A DNA stretch of 19,117 nucleotides, from assembly GCA_003024985.2 (NCBI GenBank), contig PXIH01S0000290.1; one strand, given 5' to 3'. Position 1 is the first letter of the stretch. Every line of letters starts with the position of its first letter. The position numbers and the translations under genes were made by a program. The notes beneath the pieces are model-generated. The model saw nothing but the letters and a program-made list of their open reading frames with translations. It did not search any database and was not told the origin of the DNA. Shown here one piece after another: positions 8,582-17,770 of this stretch. This stretch comes from Euperipatoides rowelli (Eukaryota > Onychophora > Udeonychophora > Euonychophora > Peripatopsidae).

Positions 8582-9127
8582 TTATTGATACCTGTGATAC
8601 TGCATTCTACTATTATGATGATGTTAAATGTTAAGATATTTTTAAAAATGAAGTGTTTGTTAAATGTGATAATAGAAGGCAGTTAAGCCTGTTTCTGAAT
8701 TGAAGAAAACAAAGTACTCCACTCTATGTTTATGGGGAGTATCAACTACTGATGTGTATTTAATGGATAAATAATTTGAATGTAGTATTATTTAATGATA
8801 CTGTTCTGTAACTGAAGACAAGTTTTTTTGTTTAATTGTGGCATTGATACAATACTGTAATTGAAAAGTTATTTTTTTTTTGCAATTTACACTATATGCA
8901 AAGTATTGGAAAATATTATTAAGTAGTATTGTTTTTTTTCAAGTCATTAACTTATTAAGTCATCCTAAAATACAGAATTGAAATATTGTCATAGTAAGCC
9001 AACTGTAGAAAAAAGATTCATAGTGTGTCGATAGAGAAAATACTGTAAGGATTATTCATTTTATGATAGCTACATTAAATCTGATGATGTACAAGTGTTA
9101 ATCTACTGTATATTAAAGTTATATTAA

Positions 9128-9711
9128 AGGTCAAATGTAACCGATTTTTTTATTTTTTTTATTGATTTTCAAAGATAATTACTAAAAACAAATTCCACTA
9201 GAAAAAAATAATTTAAAATGCATAAATAAAAGTTACTTAAAGAAAAAATTAAGAATATTCCTATCGTCTGAGATTACAAATTGAAGCTTTCACATTTTTG
9301 GGGGTCAGATTAATTTGATAACAAAATTCTTTCTGCAGCTGTTTTCTTTGTAATGATTCAACTATTTTAAAGGTCATTTTGATAGATAAAAAAACACAAA
9401 TAGGACCATGTAATAGCACAAAGGATGAATTTGATTTTTTTTACAAGTATTTAAACATTTAGTCCATATGATTTCCAGCTTTAAGCTGATACAGAAAGCA
9501 AATATTCTAGTTAAGTATAGCAAGCTCTTTTCATCTCTGAACAATGTCACAAAATATCTCCCCTGGTGTATACAGTGGACAATGTTGTTTGAAGGGGGAG
9601 GAGCTAAAGACAATTATTGTAATTTTTTTTCTTTCTAGTGGATATTTTTTAGTAAAAATCTTTGAAAATCAATAATAAAAAAAAAATTAAAAAATCCGTT
9701 ACATTTGACCT
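9128..9711. mobile_element. Long-TIR MITE flanked by TTAA, copy 1 (complete)
   Basis: The left end AGGTCAAATGTAACCG and the right end CGGTTACATTTGACCT (read inwards AGGTCAAATGTAACGG) start terminal inverted repeats of about 85 bp. These continue through a poly-T tract, ATTGATTTTCAAAGAT, ACTAAAAA and CCACTAGAAA on both sides. TTAA sits on both flanks (9124-9127 and 9712-9715), consistent with a piggyBac-type duplication. A TA duplication with ends AAGGTC..GACCTT fits equally well. The 584-bp copy has no real coding; a minus-strand open frame at 9374-9613 starts at TTG and is not supported. A second copy in the opposite orientation is at 12582. Confidence 0.8.
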
Positions 9712-9809
9712 TTAAAAAATTATTTTGAATAGAATCAAATCTAACATATGAAAATCATTTGTTTGGTTTAATCCAGCGATGCAGTTTTATGATATAGCTA
9801 GATTTTCCA

Positions 9810-10046
9810 TCATTTTTTTTTTTTATATATAGCATAATCCGGAATTGAGCAGACAATCATATAGGCTGCACTAATGGCTTCAATACTATACATTTCAAAA
9901 TGCCTCTGTTCACAATCTGTTTGAGACATGGAAAGTGACCAGTGTGTGTGAAATGAAACTAAAGGTGATGCAACGACTCGAATGTTAAACACAAATAACA
10001 ATCTTTGTCCAATATATGCATAGTCTGGGAAGTCAAACGAATGAGA
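9810..10046 (-). CDS. Coding-looking minus-strand segment, unassigned
   Basis: One minus-strand frame is open from 10046 to a TGA at 9810-9812 and has a protein-like rather than AT-biased composition. A possible acceptor, TTTGACTTCCCAG, puts an exon start at 10024, in phase 1. The product would begin (D)YAYIGQRLLFVFNIRVV, pass through FHTHWSLS, a single-Cys TDCEQRHFEMYS stretch and SIEAISAAYMIVCSIPDYA, and end in lysines encoded by a run of A just before the stop. PDYA appears near both ends. I do not recognise the family. The A-run after the last plausible codon could be the tail of a retrocopy, or the frame could be a terminal exon or chance; frames of this length are expected a few times in AT-rich DNA of this size. 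Confidence 0.25.
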   Translation of the reverse strand, partial: SHSFDFPDYAYIGQRLLFVFNIRVVASPLVSFHTHWSLSMSQTDCEQRHFEMYSIEAISAAYMIVCSIPDYAIYKKKK

Positions 10047-10060
10047 TCATTGCCAAACAC

Positions 10061-11595
10061 AATGTAGGACTGGATTTTATCTTCATAAAATAATTTTACT
10101 TTAAAATATTGTTTCTTTGGATAAATTTATTTGCATCTAATAAGAAAAAAATCAAATTGCCTTATTTTGTCATTTGCTTAATTTATTAACTTACCAAACA
10201 ATTTATTGTTGTTCATTATAAATATATCATAAAATTCTGGGTAAGGAGCCCATCCATACTTATTCTTCATTTAGGAGGAAGATGGAAGTGGTGCACTTAC
10301 CCAGTATTCTTTGGAAACCTTAGGTTACCACCATTCACTATAATCGTGGACCTGCCATGCTGGGGAGCCCACTTATCAAGGGTCCCACACCTGAACAATA
10401 CATACATAAGTAGCGATGTTGGTTGAGGCTCATTGCATATACATTCTTAGTTGCACCATAAACAATTATTACTGTAGTACTTTTATTGTTGATCCAGTAA
10501 ATCTCCACTATATGTACCCCTCCCCTCACACACAGGTTTTGGATTAATAATATGCTTGTCATTAGTTTCTACATTATTTTTTTATACAGAATGTGATGGA
10601 AATTATAATGTGTCAACTTCTTTCATTAAAAAATTACTAGTGCAGTGTTTATTGTTAAGTCAACTTCCCCCCCCCCCATATATATACCTCCCTCCCTCAC
10701 ACGCATAAATAAAAAGATGCATGTACTTTAATTATTTTTTAAACAATTTCAGTGATTAATATTCAAAAAATAAATAAATTATAGGCTACTTATAAAGGGT
10801 GGGTGCAAACCTTTCCCATCCTTATGCATGCAAAAAAAAATACTATTTTTTTTATCTTCCAGATAACCACACTATCAATTTCTGAAAATATTTTTATTTT
10901 TTTAATGCATCAGTTACATTAAGTGGTTAAGCAGATACATGCATGCCTTATTGTCTTTCTTTGCTCGAAGTCGCTCTTACCACTTCCAACAATTATTTAT
11001 TTTTAAGTTTTATGTGGTCTGGCTGGCAGTAGCCAGCTCCATAGCAGTTTGACCCACGGGCTTTTACTTTGTTCATTCTTTTGTTACCTGTTGGCTTGTT
11101 AGTGAGTTGCTATCGGCCCAGCTATAATTTCCTGATTTTGGAATTAAATCATTTATTTAAATAGCCAAGCTGATTTCCAGTATAACTTATTAATTACAAA
11201 TCACATTCTTTAGCATTCCAACGGTATAATACTTTTCACATTCACTTTCATACACTGTGTATACTGTATATGTTATGTTCAGTAAATCCACGCTACAACC
11301 AAAATATAAATTAGATGCCATATGAATCCCAGCCTGTTACAATAGTATATTTTATTGATCACAAAATACTGTACATAATATTTTTTGTACCATATTTAAA
11401 TTATTGGAAATCCCAAATTAAAATTGAGGTCTTATCCTGTCATTTTTGAATGATCAGCCTTTCAAATAAGATAGAAATTGAGTAAAAAAAATAAAAACAA
11501 AGTAACAAACAATTTGTTTTTAGATCTTTATAATAAGCTAATCTAATTAAACAATTAGCATCTCTTCTATTTCAGCTTTAATTGTATAAATTATG
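10061..11595. other. Mixed AT-rich stretch with GC-richer islands
   Basis: No gene is assigned. Islands of higher G+C occur at about 10237-10400 (two hairpins) and 11010-11125 (hairpin GCTGGC-agta-GCCAGC at 11022-11037). A run of 9 C precedes TATATATA at about 10668-10685. Short frames in both islands, such as a minus-strand frame at 10338-10562, match no family I know. Confidence 0.4.
10237..10304. repeat. 68-nt imperfect hairpin
   Basis: Perfect 9-bp arms CTGGGTAAG (10237-10245) and CTTACCCAG (10296-10304) enclose nested CCATC/GATGG and TTCTTC/GAGGAA pairings around a 6-base loop. Bulges are large and unequal, so it is less regular than a typical miRNA precursor. Confidence 0.45.
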
Positions 11596-11930
11596 TTAAC
11601 CCTTTCCACTCCACTGAATTCAGAGAATTTGGTTTCTACAGCTCCACAATAAAAATGAAAAATCGATTTTTCTTTTTTTTAAATTAAGATTTGTATTCTT
11701 TTAATTTATTTTTTTAAAAAAAATCTCTTGGGATAATTAAAGACAAATATATTTTGAGTCTTTGAAATGAAAAAAAAACTAGTACGGTAATTGAAGCATA
11801 TTTGAATATAATAATAATTATTGATTATGAAATACAAGGAAATGAAAATGGCGATTCAGAATNGACTTTGGAGTGCAACTACTAAATAAAAATGGTGATT
11901 GAGAATCGCCATTGGAATGGAAAGGGTTAA
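11596..11930. mobile_element. 327-bp piggyBac-like MITE
   Basis: TTAA at 11596-11599 and 11927-11930 flanks an element (11600-11926) that begins CCCTTTCCACTCCACTG and ends CATTGGAATGGAAAGGG. These are inverted repeats matching at 15 of 17 positions, with the CCC..GGG tips expected of piggyBac-type elements. Near the right end a 26-27 bp unit is tandemly repeated: GGCGATTCAGAAT.. from about 11850 and GGTGATTGAGAATCGCCATT from about 11894. A diverged inverted copy (CCACTGAATTCAGAGAAT) lies near the left end. These look like subterminal transposase-binding repeats. No coding is present. An ambiguous base (N) is at 11863. Confidence 0.8.
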
Positions 11931-12577
11931 TATTTAATATTTTGTGTATTCAAAATATTCAACATTACAATATTTGATTTGGAATAAACAAATTGTTTGA
12001 GGGAAAAAAATCAAATTATTTCATTCACATGAACTTTATCTAGAATTTTACCACTCTTATACTCAATGAAAAAATAATTTAAAAAAAAAGTTGATAAATA
12101 CAAATATTTATAATAGAAATGTGCTCAAAACATAAAGAAAATGTTTTTAATCTTTAAGATTAAAAAAATTGTATTTATATCAAAAGTACATTGTTTTTAA
12201 TACATTATAATATCTGCAAATGCTAACATTTTAACAAGTAGAAATTTGTTCAAATTAATTCTTATTTAAGCAGTATAGAATGGTGTCTATGCCGAATTAA
12301 ATTGAAATGCGCATTTACGGAGCTCACAATATTAGTGATGGCAGAGATCATTAGGCTGTGATATTCAATTATTTTTAAATAAAAGCTTAAAATGTCATCT
12401 TCAAATGTTATAATTACTCTTAGCCATGTGATTGATTTTGACCACATTTATTGACAAAATTTAAGTTAAATGTACTCGTAAATTAATTGTGATTATAATT
12501 CTTAGTTTTCATATAACACATAACTTTGTATACAGTATTACTTGTACAACAAATAAAGCAAATGTATTTCTAAATCC
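11931..12577. other. AT-rich non-coding stretch
   Basis: No gene or repeat is recognised. A 61-codon minus-strand frame at 12262-12447 lacks any recognisable motif and is likely chance. Confidence 0.5.
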
Positions 12578-12581
12578 TTAA

Positions 12582-13094
12582 AGGTCAAATGTAACAATTT
12601 TTTTTATTGATTATCAAAGATTTTTACTAAAAAAAATATCCATCTAAAAAAAAAGTTATTTACAATTCCATTTTTAAAATAATTGTCTTTAGCTCCTCCC
12701 CTTTAAAACAACATTGTTCACTGTATATACCAGGGGAGATATTTTGTTACATCATTTTTGAGAGACGAATACTGCTTGCTATACTTTATAGAATATTTGC
12801 TATCTTTGTCAGCTTAAAGCTGGAAATTGAATGGACTAATTGTTTAAATACTTGTAAAAATCATAATCAAATTCATCCATTGTGCTATTAGGGTCCAATT
12901 TGTTTTTTTAAAAAAAATCAAAATTACCTTTAATACAAGTTGAACATACCTCTATTTACACGATAAATCATTACAAAGAAAAACAGCTGTAGAAAGTTTT
13001 GTCATCAAATTAATCTCGGACCCAAAAAAAAATATGAAAGCTTCAATTTGTAATCTCACACAGAGGGAGGAATAGTTTTAATTTTATCTTTAAN
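12582..13094. mobile_element. Long-TIR MITE, copy 2 (truncated, inverted)
   Basis: This is the reverse-orientation relative of the 9128-9711 element. It starts AGGTCAAATGTAAC after TTAA (12578-12581) and follows the other copy's reverse complement almost throughout. Shared blocks include TTTAGCTCCTCCC, CAGGGGAGATATTTTGT, CAGCTTAAAGCTGGAAAT and AAGCTTCAATTTGTAATCTC. Around 12940-12970 it has about 20 bp (including CCTCTATTTACACGAT) that copy 1 lacks. Similarity fades right at the ambiguous base N at 13094. The last roughly 110 bp, including the second terminal repeat, and the right TTAA are absent. Confidence 0.75.
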
Positions 13095-13590
13095 ATCGAT
13101 TTTGATAAGCATTAGCTATTTCCAGCCATTAGACGTATAGGATTGAAATGGATGTGCAGATTGTGAAAACGCAGTAATTGTCACTTATTGGATCCCTTTT
13201 TTATCGTCTCCTGTCATAACTTCTTAGTCAAATTAAAATTTTGAAGAAAATAAATAAATAAACAACAGAGAAAAAGTTACTTTCTTCGCATCAATATAAA
13301 ATCCATAAAATTTTGAGATAATTCTTGGGATTGAAATTGAAATCTATTTTAAGAAAAAAAAATACCGGAAGGCTTTTGTACTTTATAACCACAGTTGACA
13401 CGATAACAAAATATTAATTATTATTTCCAAAGTTTTTAATAATATTTCTTAAACATTCTTAGAGATTATATTTTTTAATGCAAATAAAACCTGTACAAGG
13501 TTTATTTTCAGCCTATAAAGTTGCTCTTATAAAAAACACCGAAGTCACTGACTACAAATAGAAAATAATAAAGCTTTGAGAATCACTGAT
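13095..13590. other. AT-rich non-coding stretch
   Basis: No feature is supported. A search by eye for the missing end of the truncated MITE (a GTTACATTTGACC-like sequence) found nothing here. Confidence 0.45.
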
Positions 13591-13935
13591 CTACATTCTG
13601 ATTGGTCTGTAAAGGAAACGGTCACTATTCTGGTCTAAAAGCGGGCGAAAGAGGATGCAAAATTGGCCCATTTTTCCGCGTTTTTAACAATTGAGCATTT
13701 GTTTGTCATATACGTCAAATGGCCTAAAATAGCTCAAAATTATCAAAATCGATTAAAAAAGGACTATTTAATCCCTTCATCATCATAGGATTGGGGCATA
13801 GTGGGTTTAATACATAGTAGGAGTTAGGGTTCAGGGTAAGGTTAGGACTGTAAATTAAAAAAAAAAAAAAAAGGCTGTTAATAATACGGTAAATGGAACA
13901 TGTTGGCCCGGTTCTAGGCGTTTGTTTCTGGTCTG
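13591..13935 (+). repeat. TTAGGG-module repeat, copy 2
   Basis: The region opens CTACATTCTGATTGGTCTGT (13591-13610), nearly identical to a minus-strand stretch of copy 1. The shared module lies at 13782-13856 (CATAGGATTGG, then GTAGGAGTTAGGGTTCAGGG, AAGGTTAGGACTGTAAAT). A run of 17 A follows. GCCCATTTTTCC (about 13665) also aligns with GCCCATTTCTCC in copy 3. No terminal inverted repeat or target duplication is clear, so the limits are approximate and the copy may be composite. The minus-strand frame at 13724-13987 lies over this repeat and is not taken as a gene. Confidence 0.45.
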
Positions 13936-16177
13936 ACAACCAGTTAACCACTATTACTATTACTGGAATCAGCGTGAAATTTTTCAACTAAAATTCATCA
14001 TATCAAGGGTTGATAATTTGCTACATATGGGCATAAAAGTCGAATTTTGATGCATTTATGGACCGAATATAACAAATTGATTAATTAACAAGCATTTTTT
14101 TTTACAAAAATACACATAAATCAATAAAGTTGAAATAGGCATTGATAAACCATTTTAATACGACACAATTTTTGTATAATGCAAGATTTATTACATTGTT
14201 TTCATAAAAAAAAATACTGTGATTTTTAGATTAAATTGTTTGGTATAATGTGCACTTTTAGATATGTGCTACACTTTAATCATTAAATACAGAGAAAAAG
14301 AGATCAGTGCACATTTGTGTAGAAATTATATGTCTAGAATAAGTTCTATTCTTAGATAATTTGAAATAGTATAAAAATGAGGTATTTATTTTATGCAATG
14401 TCTTTATTGCTCATGTTCATTGAGATCACAAGTATGAATTTTGTGAGCAGATGATGAGCCTAGAAAACTACGATATGAGGTTGGCTTAAACTTGTCGATA
14501 TGGACCAGTGAATTTTTATATATTTAATCCTTTGATTCTTCAACTTAAAAGTCAGAATAAAAAAATGTTGCCTGCCTAGTATTAGACAAAAGTCACTTTA
14601 TTCTTTTTCCATTTATCAATTTTGCTTATTTATGTGCATTTTCTCTTATACAATATGCTAAAAATCATCTTATCCGACTAGATTTTAAATTAATCTACTA
14701 TTGTGCTGTACCTTAAATTTGTTAATTTAAATTTTGTATTTTTTTTTAAACGTATTAATATATTTTTATAATGAAAGCTGCAACAAAAAATATACATGTG
14801 GAATCTAGAAAAACTTTTTTTATGGTCTTAAAAGTGAAGAGAGACTATTTGAAATTTATTGAATATAACTGTTATATCAATATCTAATCTTTTTTTATTT
14901 TCAGGCTAGTAAAATAACTTTTTTTTTTTTAAAAAAAAAAAAGATACATTAAAGAACCATATTTAATAATTTGAGGGGTCACTCCGAATTACTAAATATG
15001 ACCCTGTAATTTTGTTGGGTAGATCTAAATGAATTCATCTAAAAAAAATGGAAGGTTTCATTTTATTTTAGGATATATTAAAAAAAAATTAAACTAAAAA
15101 ATGATTAAACTTTTATTTTGCTTGTGTTAGGGAAAAAATGTTAAATTCAGAATTTGTTTTAAGGATGAGTAAAGAAAAAATATCATTGCCATACTGTACA
15201 TCATAAAATTACATGTTCATTTTGTTTGGAAGTATAAACTTATAATATTGTCTCGACCTCTTATGAACTATTTATAAACATTTCATTTTTAAAACAAAAT
15301 TTTATGATTTTTTATCAACTGATTTAAAAAATAAAAAAGCATAAAAATATAACTCTAATTTGATCAGCCAACAAAATTATTTTGATAGTACTTAAACATT
15401 TGGACCTAGAATAGCATTTCTGATGAAAGTCCAGCAAATTTCAATAATAATAATAATAAACTGTCGAAATTTGCCACACAACTCAGTTGGAAAAACCTGA
15501 GCATTTTAAAAGACAAGGGATTTGTTCACTATTTTGATAAAAAGAGCTTACCCAGTTTGCCAAAGAGCCAATACTTTGTTTTACTAACTTCTGAGTACAG
15601 AACTTGCTTAATTTAGACTTTACTCATGAAAACACATTTACATTTTGCTGTACCACTTGATTTGTGCACACATACCCCACCTATGGAATATTTTTAGAAA
15701 TACCCAGATAATTATCTTAATGAATTTAGCATTTTAGTTTGGCTTCATTTATCTGCAGTATTAAGACTAAAATAAAATATTTATGTAGGCTAATGTATAA
15801 ACTCCTTAAATACTTATTCATGCTGTTTAAATAAAGAGCTGATGTGATTTAATATACACTTTGCTAGTTTTCAAACAGAATGGTATTCTACATTAAATTA
15901 GTAATTTATTCACTTGTTTAATGTCACCTTTTCAAAGAAAAAAATGTACATTCGAACAAATGAGCCTTAAACTTTGAGTAATTAAAGTTCTGAAAACATT
16001 TGAGTTGTTATTAATTTCCTTTCAAACTTATAGTTAAATAGTTATCAAGTAATATAATTACCAGTATAGTTGCGAAGTAAGCCAAGTTTAATGTTTGGAA
16101 AATGGGTTTGAAAATCCATCCAAGCATGACATTAGCTGACAGTTTTGTCTAAATTTCTGGACTAGCCAAAATAAACT
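13936..16177. other. Long AT-rich stretch without genes
   Basis: No exon or element is recognised over about 2.2 kb. Minor features are a nested hairpin at 14409-14459 (GCTCAT/ATGAGC outside, TCACAA/TTGTGA inside), a C-T12-A12-G palindrome at 14918-14943, and a short AAT microsatellite near 15441-15458. A poly-T plus CAG at about 14892-14903 looks like a splice acceptor but leads at once into stop codons. Confidence 0.5.
14918..14943. repeat. T12-A12 perfect palindrome
   Basis: Twelve T (14919-14930) abut twelve A (14931-14942), bracketed by C and G, so the whole 26 bp is self-complementary. Confidence 0.7.
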
Positions 16178-16432
16178 AGCGTCTGGGTATCAAACTAAAT
16201 TTTGCCCATTTCTCCTAAAACCCATCGTTTATAGCCGTTGATTGGTTAACGGTCAAGCTAAAGTATATTGCACCTTGTGATTATCATAGGGTTGGGATAT
16301 AGTGAATTTTTGCACGTAGTTGGAGTTAAGGTTCAAAGGTAAGGTTAGGACTCCAAATAAATAAAAAAAGCATTGTGAGTCCATACACCATCTTGGAGGA
16401 TTGCGCTAAATTAAGTTTGATACTCAGACGCT
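16178..16432 (+). mobile_element. 255-bp MITE with TTAGGG-like module, copy 3
   Basis: The inverted ends are AGCGTCTGGGTATCAAACTA.. at 16178-16205 and its counterpart at 16403-16432, read inwards AGCGTCTGAGTATCAAACTT... They agree at about 25 of 28 positions. The flanks (ACT/TGT) give no convincing target duplication. The module shared with the other two copies lies at 16282-16360 (ATCATAGGGTTGG, GTAGTTGGAGTTAAGGTTC, AAGGTTAGGACTCCAAAT). A TTGATTGGTTAACGGTCA stretch (about 16236) parallels copy 2's GATTGGTC..AACGGTCA. It has no coding. Confidence 0.7.
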
Positions 16433-16454
16433 TGTCAAAATAATAGCAAAAGAC

Positions 16455-16523
16455 CATGACATAATTTGTATAAACCTAATTATTCAAGCCATTGTAAAAT
16501 CAGCTTAAATAATTAGGGTCATG
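16455..16523. repeat. Long-arm hairpin
   Basis: Arms CCTAATTATTCAAGC (16475-16489) and GCTTAAATAATTAGG (16503-16517) pair at 14 of 15 positions around a 13-base loop. CATGAC (16455-16460) and GTCATG (16518-16523) add outer pairing after a 14-base bulge. The word TGTAAAATCAG occurs in the loop and again right after the hairpin. Confidence 0.6.
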
Positions 16524-17585
16524 TAAAATCAGTCCTTTCATGTTAACTAGCAAATAATTAATAAAAATATTTTCCATGTAACAAAAATAAAAATACAAAC
16601 TTTTTTTTTAGGAACACAAAATAGTTTAAACTTTTATACGGCAGAAATAATATTAGTATAAACTTGTAAACTCACCTACTTTACAACTTTCTATGCTGAA
16701 ACAATAAAACATTTTGTAACTTTCTAATTGTAAAATAAAATGGGTTATTTTTTTTTAATATTTCTATGAGAAATGACAATATATACAAAAAGTTAACAAT
16801 AAAAACTTAAGTAGTTCTAACTTAAATTTTTTTTAAAATAAATCAGGCAAAATGTAGAAAGTTTTACTTTTAGAAATTGTGTAAAAAAAAAAAATTAATT
16901 ACAGTAGTACTAAATTATTATACAAATTTATGTAGCCTACTGTACATACTTTAGAATAGTTAGTCTTTTAGAGATTACTGTCAATAGTTATTACTGAGGT
17001 ATATTAAATTGTTTTAATTGGCAAGACGCTTATGGCTATAACTAAAACCTAAACTTGGAATAAAGCAGTGAGGGCAGGAGATGTGAAAGAAAAGCTTATT
17101 ACCAGAGTAATAAATAAAAATCTGAGACGAATTATTTTTTAAAAAACTTAAATCATAAATTCTTTATCATTTATTTTGATTGGCTTTAAATTGATCAAAC
17201 TAAAAAAATGTCTCAGTACAGCTTATTCAACTATTATGACAAACCTTGTGAACTTGTATGCATTGCAATGGTATTGTTAGTAAAAATACAAAATTTCAAT
17301 AAAATTGATTATTTGTGTAGGCTACTGTTAATTGCAGGAAAATAATTATTAAACACTGACAAGATTGAGTTGCTAAAAATGGAGACAAAATGTATTCAAA
17401 ACTAAGCTTTAATGTGATTACACATACAGTATTTCCTTAAACTTGCTTCAAAAATATACATACATAAAAGGTTGATAAATGATGTGATTATCACCACATT
17501 AAATTGCAAAATCAAGAAATTAAAACGAATACTACTTAAAGTATAGCTAAATATGAAATACCTAAAGAACATACTTAAGATTTGA
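16524..17585. other. AT-rich stretch, no gene
   Basis: Nothing supported. The minus-strand frame 17402-17599 is dominated by hydrophobic and aromatic residues from AT-rich codons. Only its first dozen codons, next to the GC patch, look unusual. Confidence 0.45.
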
Positions 17586-17770
17586 GGAGGTGTAGCCATG
17601 GAGGTGCAAGGAGTATCTTTGCTCCCTATGCTGCACTAGCAGCGCGTGCCTTTTCAGAGAATTGAAAAGAGAAAATATCTATTCACGAGTTATCATTGAT
17701 GACATTCATTTTTGTTCAAAATTTCACTGTACGGTACTACACAAGTGAACAATTTTGGGTTCGACGGTAA
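17586..17770. other. GC-rich patch around CCATGG, possible exon or repeat
   Basis: The palindrome CCATGG (17596-17601) places an ATG in a good start context on both strands. The plus-strand frame from it gives only 13 codons before TAG. The minus-strand frame gives MATPPQILSMFFR before a possible donor TTTAG|GTATTT. GTGCA/TGCAC (17604-17608, 17632-17636), GGAG/CTCC (17610-17613, 17622-17625) and GCTGC/GCAGC (17630-17634, 17639-17643) form small stems. A donor-like ACG|GTAAGC has its GT at 17767. It could be a non-coding first exon, a promoter-proximal region or a repeat head; the sequence does not decide. Confidence 0.25.

Larger units (their letters stand above)
7800..9123. other. AT-rich stretch with TACAGTA words and hairpin
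   Basis: No gene is supported. A 74-codon plus-strand frame at 8237-8461 starts at TTG, is rich in K/N/Y/F/I from AT bias, and matches nothing I know. TACTGTA/TACAGTA words are frequent (about 8007, 8084, 8189, 8852, 9041, 9104). A hairpin lies at 8170-8210 and a CpG palindrome at 8570-8581. Confidence 0.45.

Noticed and set aside
9374-9613. 79-codon minus-strand frame inside MITE copy 1
   Set aside because: Starts at TTG, lies wholly within a MITE and is disrupted in the second copy; not a gene.
10338-10562. 74-codon minus-strand frame over the GC island
   Set aside because: No motif recognised and no splice sites of quality; hairpins explain part of the composition.
13200-13590. Displaced remainder of truncated MITE copy 2
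   Set aside because: No ATTTGACCT-like end or matching internal blocks were found downstream.
13813-13850. Telomere-like TTAGGG runs
   Set aside because: Only one true TTAGGG per site, embedded in a dispersed module seen at three places; not an array and not a chromosome end.
14409-14465. C/D-box snoRNA suggested by ATGATGA at 14451
   Set aside because: No D box (CTGA) within a suitable distance and no terminal stem in the right place.
14880-14905. Splice acceptor (poly-T then CAG) at 14892-14903
   Set aside because: It is followed at once by GCTAGTAAAATAA with stops in two frames and homopolymers; no coding exon follows.
17402-17599. 65-codon minus-strand frame
   Set aside because: Hydrophobic AT-codon composition; only the first codons near the CCATGG patch look unusual, and no homologue is recognised.
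17754-17770. GGGTTCGACGG as a tRNA box B
   Set aside because: No box A at the right distance and no cloverleaf; the match is partial.
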